From Myrica gale (lineage: Eukaryota; Streptophyta; Magnoliopsida; Fagales; Myricaceae): a DNA stretch of 64,000 nucleotides. Below are positions 49,443-62,127 of this stretch, one piece after another (the first letter of the stretch is position 1; every line of letters starts with the position of its first letter). A program made the translations under genes and the position numbers. The notes below the pieces were generated by a model that was not told where the DNA came from, made no database searches, and was given only the letters and a program-made list of their open reading frames with translations. Location: positions 12,644,001 through 12,708,000 of the forward strand of contig OZ005601.1 of NCBI GenBank assembly GCA_963930655.1, in the 5' to 3' direction.

Positions 49443-49924
49443 CTATATAGGTGCATTTGGCACAAATGCAGAAATGGAAAATCAGAAACAAGGCCAGATA
49501 ATTGATCGTAAACCTGGAAATAGTATGGTAATTAAGCAAACCTTGTTTTCAAACCACCTTGAGAGAGAGCATCGCAAAAAGGGGGCTGTTGTTGGGTTAG
49601 GGATTTCACGGTTTGAGAGAGAGCATCGCGGGAGAAATTGAAACGAAGACTGTCCGAATAAAAAATTGAAATGAAGACTGTCCGGTCTAAAAACAAAACG
49701 AAGCCGTCCGAATAAAAAATATCGGTTTATATTATAACGAAAATGGGTTAGTGTGCTGGGCGTCCCGCTCCACGTCAGCCCAGCGGGACGCGGGGGGGAC
49801 GCGGGCGGGACGCCCAGCATTTCTCGTTTAATTTGCTATTGAAAAATGTGTCACTATTAAACGACTAAGCTAATTAAGAGAATTTGTGGTAACGTGTTTT
49901 TCATTAACCGTACGCATGTTTCTA

Positions 49925-50000
49925 GGGGTGGAAATTTTTTTCTGTCGGTATCTGGAATTTCGGTACTGGCACCAATTCCATGCTCCGGTCACTGTATAAC
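49925..50000. repeat. hAT-like left-end fragment
   Basis: CTAGGGGTGGAAATTTTTTTC followed by CGGTAT and CTCCGGTCACTG motifs resembles hAT left ends in this window. No right end is found. Confidence 0.3.
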
Positions 50001-50431
50001 GGTAAGAATCGGTTTATTAGGTTGTATTGTGTTGGAGATTGATAGATGCTAATTTGTAGTTTTGTCAACTTCCTCTAACCAATTAAAGGGTATCAATATG
50101 CTTTTGGAACTTGTTTGCACGTTGTCTTATTCATTACATTTCAAAATGTTTTAATAGAGAACATATATAGAATCAGGTGTTTTGAAAGTATTTTGAAGCT
50201 GGATTTGGGAGGATATATGACATCAGGTAACAAGTGTTGATTTAACACGATTTTGGTGAGAGGAAGCTACTTTGAAGGTTTTGCAATTGGAAAGTTTTTC
50301 GATTTGCAATGGAGAGAGCTGCTCATATAGGTTGTAGTGTTTTGGATTGAAAGTAGCATATGATTGCAGCTTTCCTAAAGGTTTTGTCACCTAAAAGTTT
50401 TAATAAGTTACAGGAAAAATTTGGTAGTGAT

Positions 50432-50743
50432 TAGGGTTGTCCAAGTTCCGGTTCGGCCTCCGGTTTCTCCGGTCTGGTCTGGATCGGTTTGGGTCATGCC
50501 ATTTTGGGGCGGTTTTGGGGTGGGCCGTGCCATTTTAGGCCGGTTTTGGGGTTGGACCGTGCTATTTTGGGCCAATTTCTGGTTTGGGCCGGTTTGAAGA
50601 GGTATACTCCGGTCTAAGTCCGGTTTTTCACATGGATAACTCGGGACCGGACCAGAGTATACTGGTCTCGGTTCGATTTTGACCAAAACCGGTTTGGTTC
50701 CGGTCCGAGTTGTCCGGTCCGGTCGGTTTGGTGGACATCCCTA
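50432..50743. mobile_element. Non-autonomous hAT element (MITE) with 8-bp TSD
   Basis: 312 bp, from TAGGGTTGTCCAAGTTCCGG to GGTGGACATCCCTA, flanked by the identical octamer GTAGTGAT (50424-50431 and 50744-50751). It is filled with CCGGTTT and GGCCGGTTT motifs. No coding capacity. Confidence 0.92.
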
Positions 50744-50984
50744 GTAGTGATCATTTTTGAAGTTCCTTCATTTTGTGTGTTTCATAAGTGTTAGTATCGA
50801 GGATGAAAGGATGGTGTGTAACGTGTGTTTGTTGACAACTTAAAGTTTTGTAGACACTACTTACCCCTGAGCATTGAAGGAGGAATTGAGAGTATTTGTT
50901 TCCCTTGGAGAGGTGTCCATCACGCACTAAGTGCCATCATAGTGGCTCTTTCTTTCTAGACCAGCAACTCTTGTGAAGATCTTT

Positions 50985-51175
50985 ATTTTATTTATGTTTT
51001 GGTTGTGATTCAATTGATTGATTGTATTCACTTTGTTTTATTTTGTTTAGTTTTAGTCTTTAATTTTCGATATTGTAACTCTAAGACAATTTTTTGCATT
51101 ACGAATGAAAAAAATTTCTTGTTATTTCGCCTTTAAAATTCGACCCCTATGAATTTTGATCTTGAATCCGCCACT
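50985..51175 (+). repeat. Deletion relic of the TTF/ZMYM1-like hAT family
   Basis: GTTGTGATTCAATTGATTGA...TTTTGTTTAG matches the end of the family's first intron (33860-33908). It continues directly with TTTTAGTCTTTAATTTTCGATATTG...ATCCGCCACTG, the family's 3' end (36350-36475). The entire coding region is missing between the two, and the left inverted repeat is gone. Confidence 0.85.
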
Positions 51176-51512
51176 GTTGCAAGGCATAACAGGAATATAC
51201 TGTTTACAGTATCTAATTGAATTAAGTAATGATGTTTTAGACAAATTTAAAGAGTTAAAAATAACTTTTTAGTCCTTAAACTTTACACTATTTTATAAAA
51301 TATTATCTGAATTTGTATTTTTATTATAGTCAATTATTTTTGAGTTTTTTATTTTATCGTCTTCTCATTAGTCTCAAGTACAATTACAATCACGTAATTA
51401 GTCATGTACACGTGTTATCATAAAGTGACTGAATTTAAAATTAATAAAAAAGACTTTTTTTACTGTACTAAAAAAATACTAAAAAGACAGTTAATGATCA
51501 AATAAAAAATCA

Positions 51513-51735
51513 GGGCACGTTCGTTTTTAACATTTCTTTTAGAATTTGCATCCTATTTTTTAACATTACAATTTTAACATCACAAAAATACGTATTTCAA
51601 TACAATTAATTATTACTTTTTTACACATATAAATACAAGTCAACGCATTATACACATATGCTAATAAAGATCAAACATTAACTAAAAATTCACAAAATAT
51701 TTAAAATTCTAAAAAATTAACAAAACGAATATGCC
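51513..51735. mobile_element. AT-rich MITE, family C
   Basis: The left end GGCACGTTCGTTTTTAACAT and the right end, read on the minus strand as GGCATATTCGTTTTGTTAAT, form imperfect inverted repeats of about 34 bp. The interior is AT-rich and non-coding. Confidence 0.65.
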
Positions 51736-52554
51736 TTTGAGAATTTTTTTTTTTGTTTAAAAGGGTGTAAAACTGAAAGGGAAGGTCCTTAAACGGTTAA
51801 ACACAAATTTAAATTGATATACGGTATATACTAACCCTTTGGGGTAGCTAGCTGGTTACAAATCAAAACCAGGGGTGACAAAACTTTGGATGCTGGCTTT
51901 AATAACAATTTTGGAGCTACTTTTCCAATTCCAATGCGCTCGCCTTGTCCCATCTCATATTGCATGCGTCTAATGCGGTTTTCTGGCTTCATTGCACTCG
52001 TGAGTTAAGGCTGCCATGTGGGGGGTGGGACAGATAGAACAGAAAAAGAAGTGGTTCTTGTCTGGTAAGCCAGTAGGTCTACTGTATCTACTACCTACCC
52101 CCGTCTCCTCGTGAATTACCCACCGCTCTAAATTAAACGATAATAAGTAAAGGTATGTACGGCGACCACAAATCTGAGTGGGACTCGGTAGATTTTGGCT
52201 TCTACGCCTCACAGAGTTGATTAATTCCCCTCCACCTTCGAAGATTGAGTCGACGAGACACGCTACCTAATTTGTTCCGTGTCGCGCTGGAAATTATCGT
52301 TGTCAATGGGAAGCTTCTAATATTTAAGATAGGCCAAGCGTGTTCCAGAAACTTCAGGAAACTTCGAAGCAAGACCACTTTGAAAATTCCTGTGTAAGGC
52401 TAGGTACTATCTGTTTTCTTCGATGGTGAGCACAAAGTCATTGGACTAGAGTAAGCAACGCGTGGTTAAGCCACCAATTTGGACAATCGGTATACTTTTT
52501 GTAGATTAGTATTTAGGAAACATAAATTTAACTGTACGGTGGGAGGGTACAACC
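51736..52554. other. Spacer
   Basis: No gene or defined repeat recognised. Confidence 0.3.
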
Positions 52555-52850
52555 TGTCTTTCTAATTTTTTTTAGAATTTAAATATATTTACAAAACTAT
52601 TCCAAATTTAAACACAAATACCAATATAATTCAAACACAAATACCAATATAATTTAGACAATCTTTAACTACTTTTTATTTTTTGTATTCAACATAAATT
52701 TTGTCTCTATACTTTTTCATATAACTCTAGTATTTTTTTATTAAACAATTACATCAAATCATTTCTCTCTACAAATATCAATAAAATATTATTCAATATA
52801 AATATTCACAACTTCTCTAAAATATTACATTTTTACTCGAAGACTAAATC
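52555..52850. mobile_element. AT-rich MITE, family B copy 2
   Basis: Reverse-oriented relative of 29640-29922: it has CAATATAAATATTCACAACT, ATCAAATCATTTCTCTCT and AACACAAATACCAATATAAT, the last occurring twice as a small internal duplication. Confidence 0.75.
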
Positions 52851-53045
52851 GCGTACGGTCGGGGTGGACTGAGCCCCATCTGATGCGCGTCATGTGCTAA
52901 ATCGTGTACGGTCCTGCTGTGATAAGACAGTGGGGGCCAAAACATCTCACACATCGTGGTGGGGTCTCACTCTTTTCTAAGCATATAGGATAATTTTTTC
53001 TGAAAATATCCCAATTTAAAATTAAACAAAATACACCGCACTGGC

Positions 53046-53242
53046 TGCGTTTGCGTCCTAAAATTTTATACACTCTAAAATTTTAACACAATAAAAAATT
53101 ACAATATAATCTCTCTCTCCCCCATCAAATCACTACTATTCACTACAAAAAAATATAAAAAATTACCTCTCTCTTCACTTTTTCACTAAACTCAATACCT
53201 AAAATTTTAACAACACTAAAATTTTACAACACAAATACACCC
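53046..53242. mobile_element. AT-rich MITE, family A copy 3
   Basis: Runs from GCTGCGTTTGCGTCCTAAAA to ACAACACAAATACACC, with CAATATAATCTCTCTCTCCC and CTTCACTTTTTCACTAAA between. Possible 3-bp flanking duplication CTG. Non-coding. Confidence 0.82.
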
Positions 53243-53249
53243 TGGATCG

Positions 53250-54893
53250 GTCTACAGAGATTTCTTTTGTGGCGAGAGGGATTCAAACCAATGTCGGTAT
53301 TTTAGAGTGACAGAAAAGGACAACGAAAGTAGGTGGGAACGGTACCAAAAAAGAAAATACCGAAGGGATATTTGGGTCCAAATCAGGTGGAAAAGGAGGG
53401 GGTGTGGAAAGAAAATGTGAGCCACTTTGAAAGACAAAAGCCAACTAGCTAAGTGTGGAAAAAAAGAGAAATTGGAGCGGCGCACGTCCATTGAAAACAA
53501 AGGAAACAGTTGTCTTTCCTTTTATTTCTCCCAACCAAACACACCTTAGTGCCAAAATATTCACGTGATTACTTATTGAAAATATCCGCGATATACATAT
53601 TACATACCCAAAATAATAATAATTATCCGCGAGATCCCCGGCCAAATTTACTTAAATAGCCAAATAGGGTTATTAATAATTGGGAAGTAGCCTAAAGCCA
53701 AAATAAATAGATAATGTGTTTATATATATATATAGTTAATCAATTGCTTACTAATAGTAGCCTTATTATTTTATCTAAGTAGAGTAATAGAAATGCTATT
53801 TGCTGAATGTTAGACAAAATTGAGATGAGATATTTGAGAACGTACCTTGGTGCAGGTGGCACCGACCATAAAAAATGCTTTTATGTATATACTTGAATTA
53901 TAGACAGTATACCTTTTTTTTCTAAGCATGGAACGAAAACGTGGTTAAAAAGAGATATATTGAGAGGTTCTAAGCACGTAAGCTAAAATCCAAAAGAAAC
54001 CTATCATATGTCGTTGGTTGCACCTGGATGGATATAATGTCTCACTTTGATGCATGTTGGTCTAACAATGTTTGTCAAATAACTAATTAACAGTATATTT
54101 TTTATTTTTATTTTTGAATGAGTAAAATAATGAGGCTAATAAGCATACCGCCATCCATCCGAACCAAAGGAGAAGAGATTAATCGGATCTCCTAGTATGA
54201 TAGTCTATTGGTGGTTTTCATTTTCAAGCAATATGTTGAAGGTTATAATTACAAATTTATTATATACAAATTAGAATTCTAAAATAATTATAAAGAATCA
54301 TAATCTTTTAGATTATTACACAATAGAGATAAAATAAATCAAAGATATTGGATTATAATTTTCAAAATAACATAGTTGAAACTGATATATTTGAATTATT
54401 TAAACAATTATTAGCCTGTTGTTATGCTAATGATATTAATTCCAAGAGAAAATGACCACATGGGAGTAATCTGTTTTGGATTTAAATATCTTGTAATTGC
54501 TATCTAAAATAACATTTGAGCAAGTAGGAGAATTTCTAAAACAACTTTTTGAACGAGGGAAAATAATATAATTCTAAATATAATATCTCTTGAATATTAT
54601 CCATCTAAACACGACACGTATTTATGTTTATTATTATTATTATTATTATTTTTATAGCCAAGGCTGAAAAATATTTAAAAATCACGAGTCAATGGGACAG
54701 TAAATGCACCTTCGTACAAACGCACAAAATTGAGCTTTTTTTTTTTTTTTTTTTTTTGTTCCGTAAGGACCGTAACATAGATGGTAAAACGACGTAATAT
54801 TGGAGAGGACTCGCATTTTTTGTTTTTGTAACGACATTTCGTAGCGTCTCTAATTTGTCGGGCCCGCATCGTTATTGTTGCCAGCTCCTCAGG
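53250..54893. other. AT-rich spacer with microsatellites
   Basis: No gene recognised. A (TTA)n tract lies at about 54627-54650 and a T run of about 23 at about 54737-54760. Low-complexity AT DNA fills most of 53700-54660. Confidence 0.35.
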
Positions 54894-55075
54894 GTGCTTT
54901 GTTTACCAAAATTTTACCCCCTTTTAAATATTACAATATAATCTCTATCTCCCTATCAAATCATTACTATTTACTACAAAAAATATAAAAAATTATCTCT
55001 CTCTTCACTTTTTCACTAAATCCAATACCTAAAATTTTAATAACACTAAAATTTTACAACACAGACACAGCAGCG
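54894..55075. mobile_element. AT-rich MITE, family A copy 4
   Basis: Same order of blocks as copies 3 and 5: CAATATAATCTCTATCTCCC, CTCTCTTCACTTTTTCACTA, AAAATTTTACAACACAGACA. It ends about 300 bp before the desaturase TATA box, so it may lie in that promoter. Confidence 0.82.
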
Positions 55076-55380
55076 TCTCCGGAAGATTCCCAAATATATC
55101 CGACGAAATCTTAAGCCATAAGAAAATATCTTTCACCTGTTCCGGCGTCTATTTAGCACCGTCGGCTCCTCTCATCTGGACCGTTGAAGATTTAGAGATC
55201 CTCATAAAACCGTGGTCCCATACAACCAATCAAAGCCTAAAAGCCGTCTTTCGTGACCTGTCGTTGTACCTAAATTTCTCCCAATGGGTTCTGGAGTTTG
55301 AATAAAACCAACTCAGTGTGGGGGGCGCTTAACCGCGTGCCTCCCTGTGAACCTCTGCATCCTTTTACGTTATTTAGATC

Positions 55381-55390
55381 TTTATATATA
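55381..55390 (+). promoter_or_regulatory. TATA box of the desaturase gene
   Basis: TTTATATATA about 270 bases upstream of the chosen ATG, followed by CCCCGCAAGG. A transcript starting near 55415 would have a leader of about 240 nt. Confidence 0.55.
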
Positions 55391-55655
55391 ACCCCGCAAG
55401 GCTAAGAAGAAACTTTTAAACCGGAATTCCGTTGGAACTCAAATAGAGGTGAAAACAACGCAGATAGTCAGAGGTTGGAAGAGGCTCGTGAACCAAATCA
55501 AATTCGAGATATCCCTAAGATCGGGGCTGCGGTTTTTATCTACAAAACCCACCCCGTAAAGCGAAAGGGGAGATTTTTCCTGTCTTTTTGCAGGGGTTTC
55601 TTGGTTTGATTTGTTTGTCCCTGTTATTCCACTTGCTTTTGCACATTCTACAAAA

Positions 55656-56999
55656 ATGGAGGCTGAGAAGAAATACATCACCGCTGAGGAGCTCAAGGAG
55701 CACAACAAGCCAGGGGACTTGTGGATCTCTATCCAGGGTAAGGTTTACGATGTCTCTGATTGGATTAAGGATCACCCTGGTGGCGATACTCCCCTCCTCA
55801 ATTTCGCTGGCCAAGATGTCACTGACGCTTTCATAGCGTACCATCCTGGTACGGCATGGCAATACCTTAACAAAGTATTCAATGGGTATTATATCAAAGA
55901 TTTCACGGTCTCAGAGGTGTCCAAGGATTTCAGAAAGCTTGCCTTTGAGTTTGCCAAACTAGGTTTGTTTGAAAAGAAAGGACATGGGACTATGTATTCC
56001 CTTCTATCTATTGCTTTCATGCTTTCACTTGTTGTTTACGGTGTTTTGAGGTGTGAGGGCGTTTTGGTTCATTTGGTTTGTGGTCTCCTGTTGGGTGTCC
56101 TTTGGGTTCAGAGTGCTTATATGGGTCATGATTCTGGGCATTACCAAATAATGACAAGCCCCGCTTACAACAGAGTTGCGCAAATCCTCTCGGGGAATTG
56201 TTTAACTGGTATCAGTATTGCTTGGTGGAAATGGACTCATAATGCCCACCACATTGCCTGCAACAGCCTTGATCACGATCCCGATCTTCAACACATTCCA
56301 GTCTTTGCTGTGTCCACGAAACTGTTTCAGTCGATAACGTCCTGCTTTTATGGAAGGAAGTTGGAGTTTGATCCTGTGGCTAGATTCCTAGTTGGTTACC
56401 AGCATTTCACATTTTATCCGGTGATGATGGTGGGACGGATCAACTTGTTTATTCAGACATTCTTGTTATTGTTCACCAGGAAGGGTGTCCCTCATAGAGC
56501 ATTGAACATATTAGGACTTGCTGTATTCTGGACCTGGTTTCCTCTCCTTGTGTCCTGCCTACCCAATTGGACAGAGAGGGTGATGTTCGTGCTGGCCAGT
56601 TTTGCAGTTACATCGCTCCAACACATCCAGTTCTGTTTGAACCATTTCTCGGCGGATGTCTATCTTGGACATCCGAATGGGAATGATTGGTTTGAGAAGC
56701 AGACGGGTGGGACTATAGATATTGCTTGCTCGTCCTGGATGGATTGGTTCTATGGTGGACTCCAGTTCCAGCTTGAACACCATTTGTTCCCACGACTACC
56801 GCGATGCCAGTTGAGGAAGGTTTCTCCTATTGTGCAGGACTTATGCAAGAAGCACAACTTGCCTTACCGGAGCTTGTCCTTTTTGGAGGCGAATTTATCT
56901 ACCATCAGGACACTCAGGATCGCCGCCCAGCAGGCTCGCGATCTGACTGGCCCTGTCCCAAAGAACTTGGTTTGGGAGGCTGTTAATACTCATGGCTGA
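55656..56999 (+). CDS. SLD: Sphingolipid delta-8 desaturase (cytochrome b5 fusion)
   Basis: An intronless frame of 447 codons, the normal length for the plant family. Residues 5-95 are an N-terminal cytochrome b5 domain with the haem motif HPGG at 40-43. The desaturase part has the three histidine boxes HDSGH (158-162), HNAHH (195-199) and QLEHH (372-376); the Q replacing the first histidine of the third box is characteristic of front-end desaturases. Hydrophobic segments lie at about 112-155 and 262-325. The enzyme works in the endoplasmic reticulum membrane and introduces the delta-8 double bond into the long-chain base of sphingolipids. I chose ATG 55656 (MEAEKKYITAEELKEHNK) because the upstream in-frame ATG at 55611 adds 15 residues not seen in the family. 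No lesions. A family A MITE lies upstream. Confidence 0.96.
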   Translation: MEAEKKYITAEELKEHNKPGDLWISIQGKVYDVSDWIKDHPGGDTPLLNFAGQDVTDAFIAYHPGTAWQYLNKVFNGYYIKDFTVSEVSKDFRKLAFEFAKLGLFEKKGHGTMYSLLSIAFMLSLVVYGVLRCEGVLVHLVCGLLLGVLWVQSAYMGHDSGHYQIMTSPAYNRVAQILSGNCLTGISIAWWKWTHNAHHIACNSLDHDPDLQHIPVFAVSTKLFQSITSCFYGRKLEFDPVARFLVGYQHFTFYPVMMVGRINLFIQTFLLLFTRKGVPHRALNILGLAVFWTWFPLLVSCLPNWTERVMFVLASFAVTSLQHIQFCLNHFSADVYLGHPNGNDWFEKQTGGTIDIACSSWMDWFYGGLQFQLEHHLFPRLPRCQLRKVSPIVQDLCKKHNLPYRSLSFLEANLSTIRTLRIAAQQARDLTGPVPKNLVWEAVNTHG

Positions 57000-58952
57000 A
57001 GCTACTAACCGCGGATTTTCTCTGTTTTTCCCCCTTTTTTTCAGTCTTTCCATAAAATTCCATGGCATGAGGCCATTAGGATGATGTCTCTCTCGCTCGC
57101 TCTCTTTTTTTTGTTTTTTGTTCTTTTTTCTGAGGCTCTTCCTTGTTCATTAGGATGATTGATATATTCAAAAATGATATTAGTACATCTCACGCACTAG
57201 AAAATTTGAGATACAGATTCGTTTTTTTTTTCCTTTTTCCCTTTATTTTTTGAAATGTAATATATCAAAGAGGTTTGACCTCTATCACCATATGGGTATT
57301 GATATGCTTGATATTTCTTCGCATTGTTATTTGTTTTCTCTGGTTAATATTCTTTAGTATTATAGTGATATTCTATGTCGGCCAGTCGTGTAGATTTCCT
57401 TAGGAAGTTGCATAGATTGATGAGAAGAAAGATAAATATTTCGGCTCCATGCAGTTTAGCGATTAGCATTGTTTCTTGAATACGCTAATGTCAAGATAGT
57501 TGTAGTATCTCCAAACAAGCATAACCTGCTTCAAATGTTGATGAGGAGCCAGGCAATTGGATGGCAAATGCATGCAGAAAAGGGAGATGGTTGATATTGA
57601 CCCCCTTTAAATTTTCTTCTTTGTAATTGCTAGAATGCATCATATATCTAAGATCTCCTGCCACAGCATAGCATCTTTGTGCATGCCAGATCCCTGGATT
57701 GCCGGAAGCAACCCCTGAAGTCAGACCTATTGCTGGAATCTACACCTCAATGCCTCCGGAGATGAAGGTATATCGTAAATAAGCCTTGATGATCTACCAT
57801 TCTTGGATGCCTTCCCAAAAGTTAGGATTTCCTATCCAGGGCCAGGGATATGCTGTGTACATCTGCACTAAAATTAAAAAGGACCAGTTCTTTTCCGATT
57901 TTCGTAGTTGTTCATCTCGATACTGCATGTTGGAGAGGTAACGTGTGGATCTGCTTTCTTTCATTGCTTACTCCATAAGGAAAGGGAAGACTCTCCTGGT
58001 GCGATCCATGTTTCTATATAAATAATTACTAAAAACAGCTTATTAAATGTACCCCCTTTTCCCCGAGCAATTACTCCACCGAGGTATATAAATGTGTGTA
58101 AGGTCTTAGGACTTATTCTTTAATCTCTTCAGGATACTTTGAAGAAGAAAAAATATATCTTCAGGATGATGAGAGCACTGGGCCCAGCCGCGTCCCTGAT
58201 GTAGTATATCACCATGTCTGGATCACCATGACCCAGTCGGCGAGCTAGGTTGATTATATCTCAAATGGAGGCTGCCAAGGTGCCTCTGTTCATTGAAGAC
58301 CTTCAAGAACAGTAGTTATCATAAAGAGAACCATTTCTTAGTACCAAATTTAGGAGTAGTAGCACTAAGATATATAATATTCTATAGGCTATAACTGTAT
58401 GGTAATGATTCAGATGACATTTCGACACAAGTTTTTTTTTTTTGGTAAGAGCAATTTGGATACCCAGTATTAGGATCGGATGGACTTGGTTTAATATCTG
58501 CATGAGTTTGCTTCAACACCACGGCATATTCCAGAGAAACTGATTGGCACATTAATCAACCCTTGATTTAAGTCACGAATTTTTTACGCAAGTTGTAGTT
58601 TGAACCTCGGTGTGTGCCTATTTGAGCTACTCAGATGAGTTCATTTGAACTCAAATTAGTTAGAAGTTATCTTCATTAATTATAGTTTTAAAGTTAATCT
58701 TGTGGATGTGTTCAGCAAAGTTAGGTAAATATTTGGCTTTGGGTTATTGGTGGACAGATGGAAATTTCCTGAGATTCTTATCTATCTTGTTTCTTTGTTT
58801 CTTCTGCCTCATCTTAAACGTCTACTAGTTGAATCATGCAGAGGGTTTTATTTCCAAAATGCAGCTGTACTTGTCAACTATATAGAACTCAATAGCAGTT
58901 AACTTGATAGTCGTTGCTAAGAGTTTGGCAAATGGGAGGAAGACAGGCTAAT
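57000..58952. other. Desaturase 3' region and spacer
   Basis: The first 250 bases are T-rich and probably 3' UTR. A short frame near 57690-57782 (GLPEATPEVRPIAGIYTSMP) looks peptide-like but is too short to assign. A T run (58432-58442) may be the tail of a small minus-strand retroposon; no flanking duplication was found. Confidence 0.35.
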
Positions 58953-59385
<433 letters not shown>

Positions 59386-61195
59386 AAGTTGTCCTAAAGA
59401 TAAGTAGCAACTTGTCTAGCGTCGAGCTAGAGCCAGAGAGAAGAGGTACGGAAGTAACTCCCCGCCCCTCGTCCAATTGAAGGCATGACCTTAATAATGC
59501 CTTTGGCTTGACAGGATTTTATGTCAGAGCTTAAGCTGGTGCGCCCATTACTTTATGGATCACATGGCCAGCGAGGTTAATCACTGGAAATACAACTGTT
59601 ACTGGTTACTTAAATGCCATTTTTGCTCAATTACGTGCTCATGAATGGTGGGGTAACCTCAGAGTTAATCATCGAGGCGGCCTAAAGAGCTAAGTGGTGC
59701 TCCATCATATTCGTGCTTCTGTTCCCATGGTGGAACTTAAGGTGATGGAACTTCTGGAGGTCACCATGAATTTCCTCGACTTGTCATGTATCTACCACAC
59801 TTGTCTTTTTTCGGGTAACCGATAGCATTGAGTTACTTTCGGAGGGTCCTGAAAGTAATTATTCTATAAATAGAATAAGACTTATCAGCCAATTCTTCCT
59901 GACGACAGATTGAACCATTTTTGAACCTTTGAACCGGGATGTTTGTCACAATTTATGAATAATCAACGAGATTTTGGAGTGTAGTCTTCATGAATTCAAT
60001 GCTAAAATGTTCGGATTCTACCAAAATCTGAAAACAGGGGACACGAATGCAAAAAAAAACACACCAAGAATATAGCTTTACTGATCGCCTAAAGTCCAAG
60101 TTGGAAAAAGGCAAAAGAAAAACGAACGAATCGGAAGGGTTTGAAAAAAATGCACGAGAAATTGACTTGTCAACTAGAGTCCAATGTAAGGGCATCCATA
60201 CCCCTCTTGATAACTTTCTACCCAAACACCTGTGTGACTTCATCGGCTCTACCGACTAAGATCGCATTATTTGTATCAATTTTTCTCTAAACGCGCGTTT
60301 CACTCTATCTTGATTTGACTCCCTATCCAATTCTACGAAATTGACATGTACAAAAGATCTTAAAGCTCTTATCTTCATTAGTTTAAACCACTTATGAAAG
60401 AGAGGAAATATATGTGTATTAGAACTATTTTTTCAAATAAATGACATGGGATCTATTTTGATTGAAAATGAGATAATTAGTCGGAAGGTGATGCCCTTTT
60501 ATAACTGGGAACTTAGGCTAAACTCACCGTGAGCACTTTTTATAATAATATATAAAATAATAGTTAGGGATCTCGATCAAAGTCACCAAAACAACTTACA
60601 CAATCGCCAAATGATTCGCATACAATCATAACAATCGATCTTCCTAGACCGTTCTAAATAACACACGAGCTTAAAAAAGTAGGATCACACACAAATATGA
60701 AGTACTTCATAAGTTGTATTGCAAAAGGGTAATGTGGCTAAGGGTTATTATTCTCATAACCACGAGATAAATCGTTCAAAGGTTATTAGTCTAAGTCCGC
60801 CCAAGCCAAGAAGGTTATTAGCCTCCAAAGTCAAATATCCAAACCAGGGCACTAACTTAGAATAAATCGCAAGTGTACAAGGTTAGTATATAAGTGCATA
60901 TGCTCGGCCACAAATTTTAAAAGCTCACAAGCTCTCCAAATATAATCTAATAAATCGCCTCTCCTAGAGTTTAGGAATCTATTCATATTTAAATTACAAA
61001 TCTTATCCACCTAATCCCCTAAACTTTATCTCCAGAATTTAGGAAAATTGAATTCAAATAAAATTCAAAATAAAACAACTTCTAAGACAGACTCCTTAAA
61101 ATGGCGCTACATTCAACAACTATTAGAATATTGTCTTGCAGTACACGTCTTAGCTTCTCCCATGGCTTGACTTGGATGTCTCTAGCTGGGTCTCT
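59386..61195. other. Gene-free repeat-like spacer
   Basis: No gene family recognised. ACTTAGGCTAAACTCACCGTG at about 60509 recurs as ACTTAGGCTAAGCTCACAGTG at 61200, direct copies about 690 bp apart, each followed by TTTTATAA-rich DNA. They may mark the ends of an old element. Confidence 0.35.
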
Positions 61196-62110
61196 ATCAC
61201 TTAGGCTAAGCTCACAGTGAGCCCTTTTATAACAATTTATAAAAAATAATATGTAAAAAAATAAAATATTAATAAAATATATTGTTTTAACTTTTTTGAG
61301 ATGCTAATATATCATTTTAATTGATAATATATTTATTATGGCTAATCTATTTAATATTTCTTGCATTTAATTCATTTTTCATTTTTAGCTTTTCATATAT
61401 AGATTACGTATTTTTTATTAGGCATAGCCAATATCTCAAAATTATTTTAAAACAGAATAATAAAATCTAAAATAATCACAAATACAAACTTAGAATAAAA
61501 TAAAACTGCAGTACAAATAATGATAACTACAAAAAATAAAATGCAAAATAAAAAATTTAGAATAATAGCACCTAAGCTTTAGTGGCAAGTGATATTGATA
61601 AAAAAAGGGCCAAAGATGATCAAAAAATGGTCAAAGATAAGAGTTGAGCCAAGAAATGATAATAATAAAAAATAGAATGGTTAAGAGAGGATTTTCGGTA
61701 TTTTTTTTGTACTTGACCAAAAAAGCAAGTATTGTCTAAGTAATTTTTCGAATGGTTTATCAGGTTAACTCCTTTTAAAGATGGGGTTTTAGTTGTTAAT
61801 TAATTGCATATAAGGGTAAAAACATTAAATAGATTAGGAGGTTAGCAATTATTTTTGTTTATCAAGTATATTTGTGTAAGTAAAAAATTAAATAGATTAG
61901 GTGTGACTTCCTTTAAATACTTAGACTTTACAAAGTGGAAGTTAATGGTTTCTTAAGAGATTTAATATGCATCTTTTTTAGAATAAAAATTAACTAAAAA
62001 CTCTATACGAATCTTTAATTTGGGGCATTAGGCAACAACATACTTTGACCGTGAATGGAGCCGCCCCTGAAGTTAGCTATACTTATTGTATGAAATAAAT
62101 GACCCACGGA
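61196..62110. other. AT-rich spacer with hAT-like right end
   Basis: AT-rich DNA ending near 62068 with ATGGAGCCGCCCCTG. Read on the minus strand (CAGGGGCGGCTCCAT), this resembles an hAT terminal repeat. The other end is not identified. Confidence 0.3.
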
Positions 62111-62127
62111 CCCAGGGGCCAGGTTCC

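Larger units (their letters stand above)
45842..49825. mobile_element. Pack-MULE: Mutator-type element carrying host gene fragments
   Basis: A 3,984-bp element whose first 83 bases (GAGAAATGCTGGGCGTCCCG...) and last 83 bases are perfect inverted copies by direct comparison. Flanking nonamers are ATTTAATTT (45833-45841) and GTTTAATTT (49826-49834), 8 of 9 identical, fitting the 9-bp duplication of Mutator-like elements. Each terminal repeat has its own internal hairpin (GCTGGGCGTCCCGC pairing with GCGGGACGCCCAGC). No transposase is present. The interior holds an ADF6-like first and last exon (+), a PHT1 transporter start (-) and at least one unidentified exon (-). Identical terminal repeats suggest recent activity. 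Confidence 0.92.

Noticed and set aside
45842..49825. Possibility that the ADF6-like and PHT1 pieces are ordinary degenerating host genes
   Set aside because: Both are incomplete in ways unrelated to point-mutation decay, lie on opposite strands and are enclosed by identical 83-bp inverted repeats with a Mutator-sized flanking duplication.
57690..57782. Short frame GLPEATPEVRPIAGIYTSMP resembling a protein piece
   Set aside because: About 30 codons with no splice context and no recognised family.
59953..60243. 96-codon minus-strand frame
   Set aside because: No conserved motif, opposite frame equally open, surrounded by AT-rich repeats.
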